37,546 nt of DNA from Hydnum rufescens UP504 (Eukaryota > Basidiomycota > Agaricomycetes > Cantharellales > Hydnaceae). The stretch covers positions 1 to 37,546 of the forward strand of contig MU129276.1 of NCBI GenBank assembly GCA_014904985.1, read 5' to 3'. Each line of letters begins with the position of its first letter. Positions within the stretch are counted from its first letter, which is position 1. Of the stretch, positions 23,009-31,898 are shown piece by piece. The position numbers and the translations under genes are program-made. A model generated the notes under the pieces. The model did not search any database. It had not been told where the DNA came from and was given only the letters and a program-made list of their open reading frames with translations.

Positions 23009-23160
23009 CAGCAGATGTGTGGTCCTATACTTAGTTGGTTGTCATGCAGGTTTGGGGTTGGGGTGGCTGTGCATGGGCCCATATTTCACCAGGGTCTTGT
23101 CAGTGCATTTGTCAGATTGGGGTTTTACAAAGGGAAAAAACCTAGAATAATGAGTGATGT
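23009..23160 (-). repeat. Remainder of the interrupted copy A module
   Basis: CAGCAGATGTGTGGTCC completes the hairpin A half left at 15737. The following sequence ends in CCTAGAATAATGA, the same acceptor block (minus strand TTCTAG) as at the other modules. This shows that the modules continued before 15738-23008 was inserted. Confidence 0.75.
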
Positions 23161-23521
23161 TGTTAAGGGTCATTCCTAGCATGGGGAGTGATTAGGTAAT
23201 CAGGCTGAGTAGGGATGGGGAGCCCTTAATATATCTGACAAATGGATTCGCAAAGCGAATGATTATGTAATGTCACAGAAGATGAGACCACAGAGAGTGG
23301 AGTGAAAGAACTGAATTCCCAAGAGACTTGAGATGAGAGGGGATGAATGAGGAAGAGAGTCAGGTACAGACATATATTCTTGATCTTTCTAAGGAGCTAG
23401 AGTACTGGAGATAGCTACTTATATAGAGATCAAGGACAATAGGGGAGGAAGTACAATAAGGCAAGGGGGATGAGGTCATGTGATGGGGTTATGTAAGAGG
23501 TTGCAAGTACCACTCGTAACA
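23161..23521 (-). mobile_element. LTR (361 bp), 3' LTR of a minus-strand retrotransposon
   Basis: The segment has TGTTA...TAACA termini. On the minus strand a polypurine tract (AAAGGGGGGG, 23525-23534) lies three bases before the LTR start, as expected at a 3' LTR. A TATA-like CTATATAAGT (minus, 23417-23426) sits inside it, plus a small hairpin ATTCGCAAAGCGAAT (23246-23260). It abuts the array element at 23160. The internal region of its retrotransposon should lie to the right, but no gag or pol is recognisable before 24.3 kb, so the element is truncated or non-autonomous. A 5-bp duplication was not found at the right side. Confidence 0.65.
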
Positions 23522-23633
23522 GTACCCCCCCTTTAAAGCATGGAGCCCTCAGAGTGCCTTATTTAAGGGGTTGAAAGTGAAAGAAAAAATAGGAGAGAAT
23601 GAGGAATCCCCAAGAGGGTCCCCAGACAATTAG

Positions 23634-24186
23634 GGAGTGTCACAAGAATTCCTTAAAAGTGTTGCGAGTGTGAGAAGTGTCACAATAAAATGTCATGAAG
23701 GTGCTATGAGAATTTGAAGGTGTCATGACAAAATGTCATGAAAAAAGAGTGTGGGAATTCCATAAAAGTGTCACAGGTTTCACGAGAGGTCTGCAAAAGG
23801 ACCATGGGAAAGTTGCGAAGTGTCATGAGAATTTGTTGTGGCAAAATGTCACAAAAAGGGAGTGTGGGAATTTCATGAAGTGTTGCAGGTTTCATGAGGG
23901 GTCTGCAAAAGGACTGTGAGAAATTTGGAAACTGTCGCAATAAAATGTCATGAGAGGTCTGCAGAAAATTGCTAAGTGTCATGAAAAATGCTGCAAAAGG
24001 ACTGTGAGAAATCTGCAAGATTGTTGCAAGAGGTCCATGGGAAAGTTGCAGAGTGTCATGACAAAATATCGCGAAAGTGTTGCGAGGGGTCCATGAGAGG
24101 ACTGTGAGAAAATTGAAAGTGTCATGACAAAATGTTGCAAAAGGACTGTGGGGAAATATGCCATAACCATGAAAGGCTTGTGGCAA
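23634..24186 (-). repeat. Degenerate minisatellite with a long open frame
   Basis: Words such as GTGTCATGACAAAATGTC, TCTGCAAAAGGAC and CATGGGAAAGTTGC recur in a shuffled order. On the minus strand this gives one 160-codon open frame (24186-23704) made of repeated HSPFATFCHDTF-like phrases. It is probably a repeat expansion inside the minus-strand LTR element, not a normal protein. The open frame may simply reflect unit lengths that are multiples of three. Confidence 0.6.
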
Positions 24187-24347
24187 ATGAGGGGGGGAGT
24201 GCTTGCAAGGGGTGGGGGGTGTAGCTGCGAGGGGGGAGAGTAGTTATGAAGGGGGGGGGAACAACATTGAGGAGTCATGGTGCCATATGGAGGAGTTGTG
24301 GCATGACATGGAGGGGTTGTGGTGCGACATGGGGGGGGTCATGGTGC
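24187..24347 (+). repeat. G-rich low-complexity stretch
   Basis: Several runs of five to nine G occur within 160 bp, interspersed with GGAG(T/G)-rich units. It could form G-quadruplexes on the plus strand. No gene. Confidence 0.6.
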
Positions 24348-25424
24348 TGTGGAAGATAAAAACATCCAGTATCAGAAAATGTGAAATTACACCACTTCCA
24401 GCCATTGGATGATCACATGACCAATTACGAAAGTAATTACAGCTATGCACAGAAACCAAATTCATTCTATAACTCTGTCAGTTTTGATCAGAGAGGTACG
24501 CCCATATAACGCTTGGAAAGCCATGATTCACACCTTTCGAATGATACCAAACACAAGCCAAATGGACAAGAACTGCACTCTCCTAGGCCAATTTACTATC
24601 AGAAATCCTGGGATTTCCAGTAAAAAATGAATTTCTCCATCAGTTGTATTCAATCCTCTCGGAACAACTGTGCCTAAAAGGTATAAAAAATCTGCATCCA
24701 ACAGTACTGAGCACGCGAAGAACAGATCAAAACTGAACTCTACAGAATGATATTCTCATCAGAATCAACACCCATCAGTATTATACGAATTTATCTGTCA
24801 GTTCGCATCCAATCTGCTCGAAACGCTGCGCCCAGAAAGCTGATTAAAAATCCGCATCGAATGGTACCAAGCAACGCCTATTACGGTGTGGAAGATAAAA
24901 ACATCCAGTATCAGAAAATGCGAAATCACACCACTTCCAGCCATTGGAGGATCACATGACCAATTACGAAATTAATTACGGCTACGCGCGGAAATCGAAT
25001 TCGTTCTATAACTCCGTCAGTTTTGATCGGAGAGGTACGCCCATATAACTCTTAGAAAGCTACGATTCACACCTTTCGAACGGTACCAAACACAAGTCGA
25101 ACGGACCAGAACTGCACTCTCCAGGCCAATTTTACTACCAAAATCCGGAATTTCCAGTAAAAAACGAATTTCTCCGTCAGTTCGCATTCAATCCTTTCGG
25201 AACAACCGCGCTTAGAAAGATATAAAAAATCCGCATCCGACGGTACTGAGCACGCGAAGAACAGATCAAAACTGAACTCTACAGAGCGATATTACTATCA
25301 GAATCAACACCCATCAGTAAAAAACGAATTTCTCTGTCAGTTTACACCGGATCTTCTCGGAACCACCGCGTCCAGAAAGCTGTGAAAAATCCGCATCTAA
25401 TGATACCAAGAACGTCTATTACGG
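24348..25424. repeat. Two tandem 539-bp units
   Basis: Unit 1 (24348-24886) and unit 2 (24887-25424) both start TGTGGAAGATAAAAACATCC (unit 2 the same) and end TCTATTACGG or CCTATTACGG. The first two thirds of unit 1 have lost most CpG sites that unit 2 keeps; the last part has not. The units lie just downstream, on the minus strand, of a tRNA-like head. They may therefore be the body of a SINE-like or other Pol III-driven repeat, duplicated in tandem. Confidence 0.85.
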
Positions 25425-25525
25425 ATGCAAACTGCTGTTTCTGCATCGAATCCCATCCTATGCACTTGTTCCCATTATCAACCAACAACAAAACACCTTA
25501 ACCACTGGACTATGCTCAAATTAAT
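25425..25525 (-). ncRNA. tRNA-like sequence with Pol III boxes A and B (SINE head or tRNA relic)
   Basis: On the minus strand a box A TAGTCCAGTGG (25502-25512) fits the TRGYNNARNGG consensus exactly. A box B-like ATTCGATGC (25443-25451) differs from GWTCRANNC at one base. The spacing is about 50 nt and the D-arm neighbourhood (GTCCAGTGGTTAAGG) is tRNA-like. No full cloverleaf or clear anticodon arm is visible, so it is not called as a tRNA gene. Its position directly before the 539-bp units suggests a tRNA-derived SINE. Confidence 0.45.
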
Positions 25526-25621
25526 CTCCAAAACCCGGAGATATCCTTTCATTTCGCCTCCAGAATGCTCCACATGGTCAGTGACCACATGCTCCAAGCA
25601 TTCCACATGCTCAGCAAATTG

Positions 25622-26100
25622 GTGACATCACCCCCCCTCATGATTCTTTTGTTCTCCTTATGAATGACATCACTATGACATCACCCCTCATGATTCCTTT
25701 TGTTCTCTTTATGAATGACTCAGCTATGACCGCATTATTACATCATCTTGTTATTTTTCTTTTGTTCTCACCTATGACTCACATATGACTCACCCATGGG
25801 GGAGTCATATTTCTTAAACACAGCCACCTTCAGAAAGGTATAAAAGCTGGTAGATTTCCTGTACCCCACACACAATAATCTCCTCTCTGGAAATCATTAC
25901 TGTCAACCACTGTCAACTTTTCTGCTTGCCTCTAAAGAACAGTCTATCTATAAGCCATCTGGAGCTAAGTCATCTTCAAGGTTGTTGAGACAAAGCCACT
26001 GGTAGCCCTCTACGCGAATCACTAAAGCCAAGGATAGTTGCAGGACCTAAGGTTAGAGTTGCTGGACATCCAAGGAAAAGTAAGCATAACGAAATACGTA
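25622..26100 (+). promoter_or_regulatory. Probable 5' LTR/promoter region of the Ty3/Gypsy element
   Basis: Sequence just upstream of gag begins TGACATCA and carries repeated words (ATGACATCAC, CTCATGATTC, ATGACTCA). A TATA box (TATAAAAG, 25839-25846) is followed by pyrimidine-rich sequence. This is what the U3-R part of an LTR looks like. The 3' LTR is outside the window, so neither boundary can be fixed and no primer-binding site was confidently found. Confidence 0.45.
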
Positions 26101-26495
26101 TCAGGTTTTGAAGAAAGAAGAAAGAAACATACTAACAAGACTAACCAAGCACTGACCAGTCTATAACCCACAGATATCCGCATTTTGACCAGGAGAACAT
26201 AAACAAGAATACACAAATATCAGTAAACAGACCAACACAACACGAACGACGTATAAGCCTTTCCACAAGCATCCAGACGTATAAGCCTTTCTATAACATC
26301 CCACACGTACTAAGCTTTCTACAAGCATCCAACACGATATATCATTGACTACAGCTAGTCCATATCCCTTCCTATTCTCCACTGAACACCATACACGTCT
26401 TGCAGAGTGTGATCAACCATTGAAGCGAACCAGCCCAACGAATAACAACAGAAATACAGTCTCCCATCCACACACTGGCTGATCCAGATTTTGAT

Positions 26496-28790
26496 TTGAC
26501 AGTCATCGGAGCTCCCAACCCTTCTTCTATAACTGGTGGTCCTTACAGGGGTAACTCTCACTTCGATAAACCTTTCACCTCTCCAAAGACATTCCACACC
26601 AACAACGTGACAACATCCACAGACCCAGAAACAATGGCCAGAGTAGCAAATCCACGAGCTATGCCTTGGCCTACTGGTAGAGATGCTCCGCATTTTAAGG
26701 GAAAACGTCTTGACAACTTCCTCCTTGACTACGAAGCTTGCTGCGATGATGCCCTCTACGATGACCACAAGAAGTGCAAGAACATTATACGATTTTGCAG
26801 CAACAAAGAAGCTGAACTTCTCAAGAATCTCCCAGAAGTTAAGAACCCAACAACCTTTGAAGCCCTGGCTACACGTCTCAGGAAACTTTATGGACAGACA
26901 GACAGGCGACAACGATACACTCGAGAGCGACTAGCAGACTTCTGCCAACAGAAGAGAACGATTGTCAACGAGGCAGACCTGGATGAATACTATCGCGAAT
27001 TTATCACTCAAGTGCAGTGTCTTGATGAAAAGAAAGTCCTAGCCGAGCGAGACCGAGATGACCTTTTCTGGCAAGGGATTCCACGACGTCTCCAGAAGAT
27101 CGTACTCCCATTGTTTCGCTATGTCCCAGGATTCGATGACACAAAACCTTTGGACTGCACAACAGCCTATGACACTATGAAGACCATACTCAAAGAGGAT
27201 CTCTATTACAACTTCAGACATCTCAACAAGGATAGACCGCGAACCACAACAAAGGCCAAGAAGTCTAAACCTAGGATCAGTTATTACAAATCGCGCGGCA
27301 GATATAGCGACTCCTCAGATGAATCAGAAGCCTCAGAAAGTGCAGAGGAAGACAGCAGCTCTGATAGCGAAAGTGAAGAAGAACCAGTGGCCATATCACC
27401 TTCTTCCATTAAAAAAGTCTCCACCAAATCGAAGCCTATAGTCATCCCATCACTTCGCAATGTGACAGAACAAATCAGCGACCTCACACAATCCTTTAAC
27501 GAGATGAAAATCTACATGGCACAGTCACAGCAGAATGGGCAAGCTTCTAGTCCTTATATGCAACCCACCCATCCAGAAACGCGGATACAAGGAAGTCCAG
27601 CTACCTATCCAAACAATCAGCCACTCGGATCTAATCGTACCCAAGGTCCCAACATGTCTGCTGGTGCAACTCTCTGTTGGTTCTGTGACAAGACTGGAGC
27701 ACATAATGTTGGAATGAAGAACTGCCCAGATGCTCAGGCTATGGTTCGACAAGGCATCATCAAGTACTCTATCGAAGGAAGGCTTGTGAAGATGGATGAC
27801 ACCCAATTGCCACGAGGAATAGCAGGAAAGGGAGGAATCAAACAAGCCATCGTGGACGACATCAAACGGATTAGAGAGGAATCTCCTCATCAACGAACCA
27901 CTGGAGCAATCAGTATTGTCGACAAAAATGGACGCTCTCCCTTCACGACACACTCATATGCGATAGCAGCAGGCCCCTTTATATCTGCGCCAGCTGCCAA
28001 GACGAACAAACCTGATTATCGTCATAACCCAATGGGAGATAGAACCAATCAACGTCCTAAAAATCGAATGTATGTTGATGTGCCTCCGCGCGGTCCAACA
28101 CAAGACAAACCTCCTGTTAACCAGCCAGACTCATTACCAATGAACCCAGAACCAGTACAACCAGCTCCAGAAAATCCTTCGCGACCAAGTTATCCACCTG
28201 GAATACTGCCTTCTTCAGTTCTGAATGAACCTACTGCAGAGAAACCTGCTCGTCAAAGACCTCATCCTTCTCAAACCAATCCCCAAGAAGAAATGATAGA
28301 CATCGAAATAGCTCGACCAGAAAAACGAATCCCCAAGAATCCTCCAACATATCGTTTTACCACAGACTTTCAGGATGCCTGTGAAGACAAGGAGATAGCA
28401 AAGAAGGTGCTAAACCAAACAGTCGAAATAACTCTTGGAGACTTCCTTGGAACAGCCCATGGACCTGCCAAAATACTTGCAGCTGGACTAAAGCTCAAAC
28501 GCGAATATAATCCTAAACATCGAGAGCCACTCACAGTCAATCATGTTACTCTAAAACCGCGTTTTCCCACGATGGAAGCCTCTGACTATGACTCTGATGA
28601 TGAAGCAGAATTGGAGGACTACTACGATCTTATGATGACCAAAGACCTTGATGAAGAGCCATATCCACAACAATCGCAAAATCATCATCAGAGCACAAGT
28701 AAATCTCGTAGGAATCCTTGGACCAAACCCCTTATTTGCTATGGACACAGGAAAGATTGCAGCCAAGGCCACAGGACAAAATGGAACTAA
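26496..28790 (+). CDS. gag: Ty3/Gypsy Gag polyprotein
   Basis: A long uninterrupted frame. The first ATG is at 26634, giving about 719 residues (MARVANPRAMPW...); the frame is open further upstream to at least 26460 but without an ATG. The N-terminal 230 residues form the helical capsid-like region (FKGKRLDNFLLDYEACCDD onwards, with LRKLYGQTD and FWQGIP). An acidic serine-rich stretch (SDSSDESEASESAEED) is followed by a proline-rich part with one zinc-knuckle-like motif, CWFCDKTGAHNVGMKNC (C-x2-C-x5-H-x6-C, not the usual CCHC spacing). The C-terminus overlaps the protease frame by about 140 nt. The intact frame contrasts with the decayed pol. Gag packages the element RNA in virus-like particles. 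Confidence 0.85.
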   Translation: MTVIGAPNPSSITGGPYRGNSHFDKPFTSPKTFHTNNVTTSTDPETMARVANPRAMPWPTGRDAPHFKGKRLDNFLLDYEACCDDALYDDHKKCKNIIRFCSNKEAELLKNLPEVKNPTTFEALATRLRKLYGQTDRRQRYTRERLADFCQQKRTIVNEADLDEYYREFITQVQCLDEKKVLAERDRDDLFWQGIPRRLQKIVLPLFRYVPGFDDTKPLDCTTAYDTMKTILKEDLYYNFRHLNKDRPRTTTKAKKSKPRISYYKSRGRYSDSSDESEASESAEEDSSSDSESEEEPVAISPSSIKKVSTKSKPIVIPSLRNVTEQISDLTQSFNEMKIYMAQSQQNGQASSPYMQPTHPETRIQGSPATYPNNQPLGSNRTQGPNMSAGATLCWFCDKTGAHNVGMKNCPDAQAMVRQGIIKYSIEGRLVKMDDTQLPRGIAGKGGIKQAIVDDIKRIREESPHQRTTGAISIVDKNGRSPFTTHSYAIAAGPFISAPAAKTNKPDYRHNPMGDRTNQRPKNRMYVDVPPRGPTQDKPPVNQPDSLPMNPEPVQPAPENPSRPSYPPGILPSSVLNEPTAEKPARQRPHPSQTNPQEEMIDIEIARPEKRIPKNPPTYRFTTDFQDACEDKEIAKKVLNQTVEITLGDFLGTAHGPAKILAAGLKLKREYNPKHREPLTVNHVTLKPRFPTMEASDYDSDDEAELEDYYDLMMTKDLDEEPYPQQSQNHHQSTSKSRRNPWTKPLICYGHRKDCSQGHRTKWN

Positions 28791-29433
28791 AGACGTTGTA
28801 CTCATGATCGACACTGGATCCGAATTAAACCTCATCTCCCAGGAAGTTCAGCAGAGGTTAAACATCCCAATAGACTATGATGGACAAAACTGGTCATTGC
28901 AAGGAATCAACAGTGGACCTGAACCCCTAGTTGGATGCTGTCGAAATGTCCCAATCGAAATAGGAGGAATACGATTCGATCATCACTTCTTTGTCAAAAA
29001 GGGAAGCTTCGAAGGCCATGATATACTCCTTGGACAACCCTGGCTGGTAGGAGTTGGTGCCCAAATCAAATACGAAGGAGCTACGAATGGAATCCATGGA
29101 ATGGACATTCAAGTCTATGAAAAAGGGAACCCATCAGGATCATCAGTCTCTCTCCATGCCCTTATGAATGAATCCAGAGAACAGGATAAACTCGTTCTTG
29201 CAGCAGCAGTGATACCACCAGACGAATGGCCCCCAGATACAAGCAAACCAAGCCCAACACAGCCGCAATATCAATATAAAACAAATGGAGTATCATTGGT
29301 TCGAACTGCACCCAAACCCCCATTACAAAATTACGAATACTATCACACAGAGGCAACCCCATCTGACCAATCATTACAAGGAAACTCGCCATTTGTTCCA
29401 ATGTTTGGCAGGGAATTGTCAGAGGCCTTATGA
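28648..29433 (+). pseudogene. Ty3/Gypsy protease and start of pol, interrupted
   Basis: The frame lies +1 relative to gag and overlaps its end. It encodes a retropepsin-type aspartic protease with the catalytic VLMIDTGSELNLIS motif (about 28798-28840) and the downstream HDILLGQPWL motif (flap/second conserved region, about 29020). The protein would cleave Gag-Pol. The frame ends at 29433; a shift near 29400 continues as GIVRGLMTQ up to the insertion at 29443. After the insert, pol resumes with DQGVCTPRNAHKDF at 34270. The frame change from gag could be programmed frameshifting, an intron, or decay; no classical slippery site is obvious. Confidence 0.8.
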
Positions 29434-29454
29434 CTCAGGCTGGTCAGTCAAATT

Positions 29455-29509
29455 GGGGACCTAATTAGGTACCATTCTCGGGGCAGAAAATGGTACCTAA
29501 TAGGTCCCC
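29455..29509. repeat. Left subterminal hairpin of copy B
   Basis: GGGGACCTAATTAGGTACCA pairs with TGGTACCTAATAGGTCCCC across a ~15-nt loop containing CGGGGCAG. A matching hairpin lies at 34211-34256 and a CpG-decayed one at 13993-14046. Confidence 0.85.
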
Positions 29510-29583
29510 ACACAGTATGGCCAAAATACGGCCAAAATACGGCCATTCCGATTCATTTCAGCCAATCCATGGCTGTGCTAGAT

Positions 29584-29676
29584 TATTTATTTATTTATTA
29601 TTATTATTATCATTATTATTATTATTACTACTATTATTATATACATATTATGCTATATACATATTATCCCCCCCCC
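29584..29676 (+). repeat. TTTA/ATT microsatellite and C/G run
   Basis: TTTATT repeats pass into (ATT)n and then a run of C and G. On the minus strand the first part supplies overlapping AATAAA motifs after the last module of the left arm. The matching run on the plus strand of the right arm is at 33958-33976. Confidence 0.7.
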
Positions 29677-29724
29677 GGGGTCTGCCACCACAGGGGGGGT
29701 TCATGCGGGTCGTGGGTTTGCAGG

Positions 29725-31157
29725 TGGTGGGCCAGGTTAATAGATAACACATTAGTCAAAGAAAAGTACCTTAAATCCACCACACACCTGCTGCAGCGGG
29801 TGTGTGGCTCGTATGCCCCAGTCGGGGGCCTGGGCTCCATTTGGGCAGACCGTCGAGGGGGTGTTCATGGTTTTCGTTCATACGGGCGCTCGCAGTTTCG
29901 TTCGCGGTTTTCGTTCGTGCGGTCGTGCGGGGTTTCGTTCCCGGTTTTCGTTTGCGGCGTGTCGTTCAGGTTTGTGGTCCGGGGTTGCACCGGGTTTCGT
30001 TGGCACGTCGGCAGACTCGGGCTGGGTGGTGTAAGTTTCATGGGCTAGCTAAAGTTAAAAGAATACATACATTATATGGCCACACATCCGCCGCAGCGGG
30101 TGTGTGGCCCATTCTCCTGCTCTTCTGGTCCGTGGTTTCGTATGCGCGGGGTTTTGTTGGTGGTGTACTTGTAGGCTCGCGGGTTGATTTGAGCTCGAGG
30201 GTCCGTGGGTTCGCGCATTGAGGTTGAACAGCTTGACCTAGAATAGAAAACGTTAGTTATATCAAAACTCGCGCAAAAAGAGCAGCAACTGCTGCTCTTT
30301 TTGCAGGTTTAGAGCTTTAAAAAAAAATACATAGCTATTATTGCCACACACCCCGCCGCAGTGGGTGTGTGGCTCCCTACTTTCGTCTTGGTGGCGTCGT
30401 GTGCCTGCCGTTATTCGTTTATTCACCCGTTCGGGCATTCCGACTCGCGTGACGTGGGGGCTTTCGGTCATGGGGGGGGGGGGGTTTCCTGGCATAGAAT
30501 AAGAAGTAAAACATTAGTTGAAAATTAAAAACAGCGCAAAAAGAGCAGCAAGTGCTGCTCTTTTTGCGCCGGGTAGGAGGACGGACTTAACTTATATAGA
30601 ACCACACACCCGCCGCAGCGGGTGTGTGGTTCGCTTGGCCACTTGGGCGATGTGTCGCCACCTCTCGCGTTTTCGTTTGGGCTCGGTTGACTGAGCGTTG
30701 TTTCGTTGGGTTTCGTGCCGCTGGGTTTTGCGTCGCTGGGTTTCGGGTCGCTGGGTTTCAGGTCGCTGGGTTTCGGGTCGCTGGGTTTCGGGTCGCTGGG
30801 TTTGGTGTTGTTGGGTTTGGTGTCGTTGGGTTTCGCGTCGCGTGGTGTCGCGTCGCTGGGTCGCGTCGTTGGGTCGCGTCATTGGTCGCGTCGTTGGGCC
30901 GTGTCGTTGGGTCGTGTCGTTGGGTCGTGTCGTTTCGTTTGGCGTGTTTTTGGTTCGCATACCACCATATGGGGCCTGACTGGCCCCACCCTTTGGCACC
31001 TGGGACCAAGCTATGACCTAGAATATTAAAGGTTGTGAGTAAAAAGTTCAAAGCAGCGCAAAAAAGAGCAGCTTTCGCTGCTCTTTTTGCGCCGTTGTAT
31101 CTACGACGAGGAAGACTCACCTTGTGACCACACACCCGCAGTCGCGGGTGTGTGGTC
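29725..31157 (-). repeat. Left-arm modules of copy B (splice signals on minus strand)
   Basis: Hairpin A copies lie at 29780-29807, 30078-30109, 30343-30373, 30601-30630 (perfect 13-bp stem, CGCA loop) and 31126-31157. Hairpin B copies lie at 30271-30306, 30534-30569 (16-17-bp stem) and 31056-31092. The best intron is 31018-31120: donor GTGAGT, branch-like TTACTCAC, acceptor TATTCTAG, 103 nt. 30238-30330 has a good TAACTAAC branch site and TTCTAG but a weak donor. 30490-30591 has lost the acceptor (TTCTATG). The two outermost modules lack hairpin B and are degenerate. Signals decline toward the arm tip. Confidence 0.65.
30712..30950 (+). repeat. 15-bp minisatellite inside an exon-like segment
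   Basis: Units of about CGCTGGGTTTCGGGT repeat perfectly at first and degenerate toward GTCGTGTCGTTGG. It enlarges one exon-like spacer to nearly 390 bp. The frames across it in both directions are open only because the unit is 15 bp. Confidence 0.85.
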
Positions 31158-31223
31158 GTGCGCTTGCCTTTTCAGGCGGTTGCCTGTTGTGGTTGTTGTG
31201 GTTCGGAGATAAGGAAGACTAAA

Positions 31224-31855
31224 CGCCGGCAATTGCCGTACTCAAGAAGCGCGAAGTGCTGGCGCTACAGCGTAAGCTATACACTTAATAGGAAGCACAT
31301 AAATGTGTAATAGATACTATATAATAATATCAGTCCCAAATAAATGTGAAAACGATGATGATAAAAGTCAGAACTCAATAAGGCACGATATGGCGAATTT
31401 CAAGTGGATTGAGCAATTTCTACACGATCCAGAATTGGGCCAAAATTAAATATAGTGATGGTTTATATACACCCTACATGTGTGACCGACTTTCTCGGAT
31501 GATTCTCGCATTTTTCAAATTTTTCACGCCTTCAATTCACTAAATAGGGGAATTGAAGCGTGAAAAATGAAAAAATGACAAGAATCATCCGAGATAGTCG
31601 GTCACACATGTAGGTGTATATAGACCATCACTATGATTAATTATTGGCCCAATTCTGATGTTAAATGGCTCAATCCACTGAAATTAATCCATATCGTGCC
31701 ATTATAAGTTCTGACTTATTATCATCATCTTTTCGCATTTATTTGAACGATATTATTATATTAGTATTATAACATTTATAGCTTTCTATTAGTGTATTAT
31801 TACGCTTGTAGCACCAGCACTTCGGCGCCTCTTGAGTACCGGCAAATTGCCGGCG
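31224..31855. repeat. Central palindrome of copy B
   Basis: The arms start CGCCGGCAATTGCCG (31224) and end CCGGCAAATTGCCGGCG (31855). The inner core CACGCCTTCAATTC / GAATTGAAGCGTG flanks a ~11-nt loop at about 31539-31549. It is AT-rich between these, with strong but imperfect pairing throughout. Because the module splice signals on both sides point away from it, a bidirectional promoter here is possible, but no promoter motif is identified. Confidence 0.8.
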
Positions 31856-31898
31856 TGAATTGTTACCGCCGAACATACACCAGAAAGGCCAGCCCAGA

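Larger units (their letters stand above)
13978..23160 (-). mobile_element. Hairpin/intron array element, copy A (split by insertions)
   Basis: The left terminus at 13978 (TAGTCAGCCA) aligns with the terminal repeat of copy B (TGGTCAGTCA). It is followed in the same order by a subterminal hairpin (13993-14046, ACATCTAGTTAGA / TCTAACTAGATGT) and an AGACTGGGACTTAGA block. A TTTATT run (14248-14264) reads as AATAAA repeats on the minus strand. Modules of hairpin A, splice donor, hairpin B, branch site and acceptor then repeat about every 250-275 bp. The element is cut inside a hairpin A at 15737 and resumes at 23009, so 15738-23008 is inserted DNA. It ends at 23160 against an LTR. CpG is nearly absent. 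No conserved protein is encoded. Confidence 0.75.

Noticed and set aside
23161..23521. Plus-strand 5' LTR
   Set aside because: The neighbouring C-run reads as a polypurine tract on the minus strand and the TATA box is on the minus strand; no primer-binding site follows on the plus strand.
25425..25525. Functional tRNA gene
   Set aside because: Boxes A and B are present, but no acceptor stem pairing or clear anticodon arm was found; called tRNA-like only.
29569..30048. 159-codon frame starting in the ATT microsatellite
   Set aside because: A tyrosine run encoded by the microsatellite and then repeat sequence; not a gene.
30592..31016. Long open frames on both strands across 30.6-31.0 kb
   Set aside because: They follow a 15-bp minisatellite and stay open because the unit is a multiple of three; no domain is visible.
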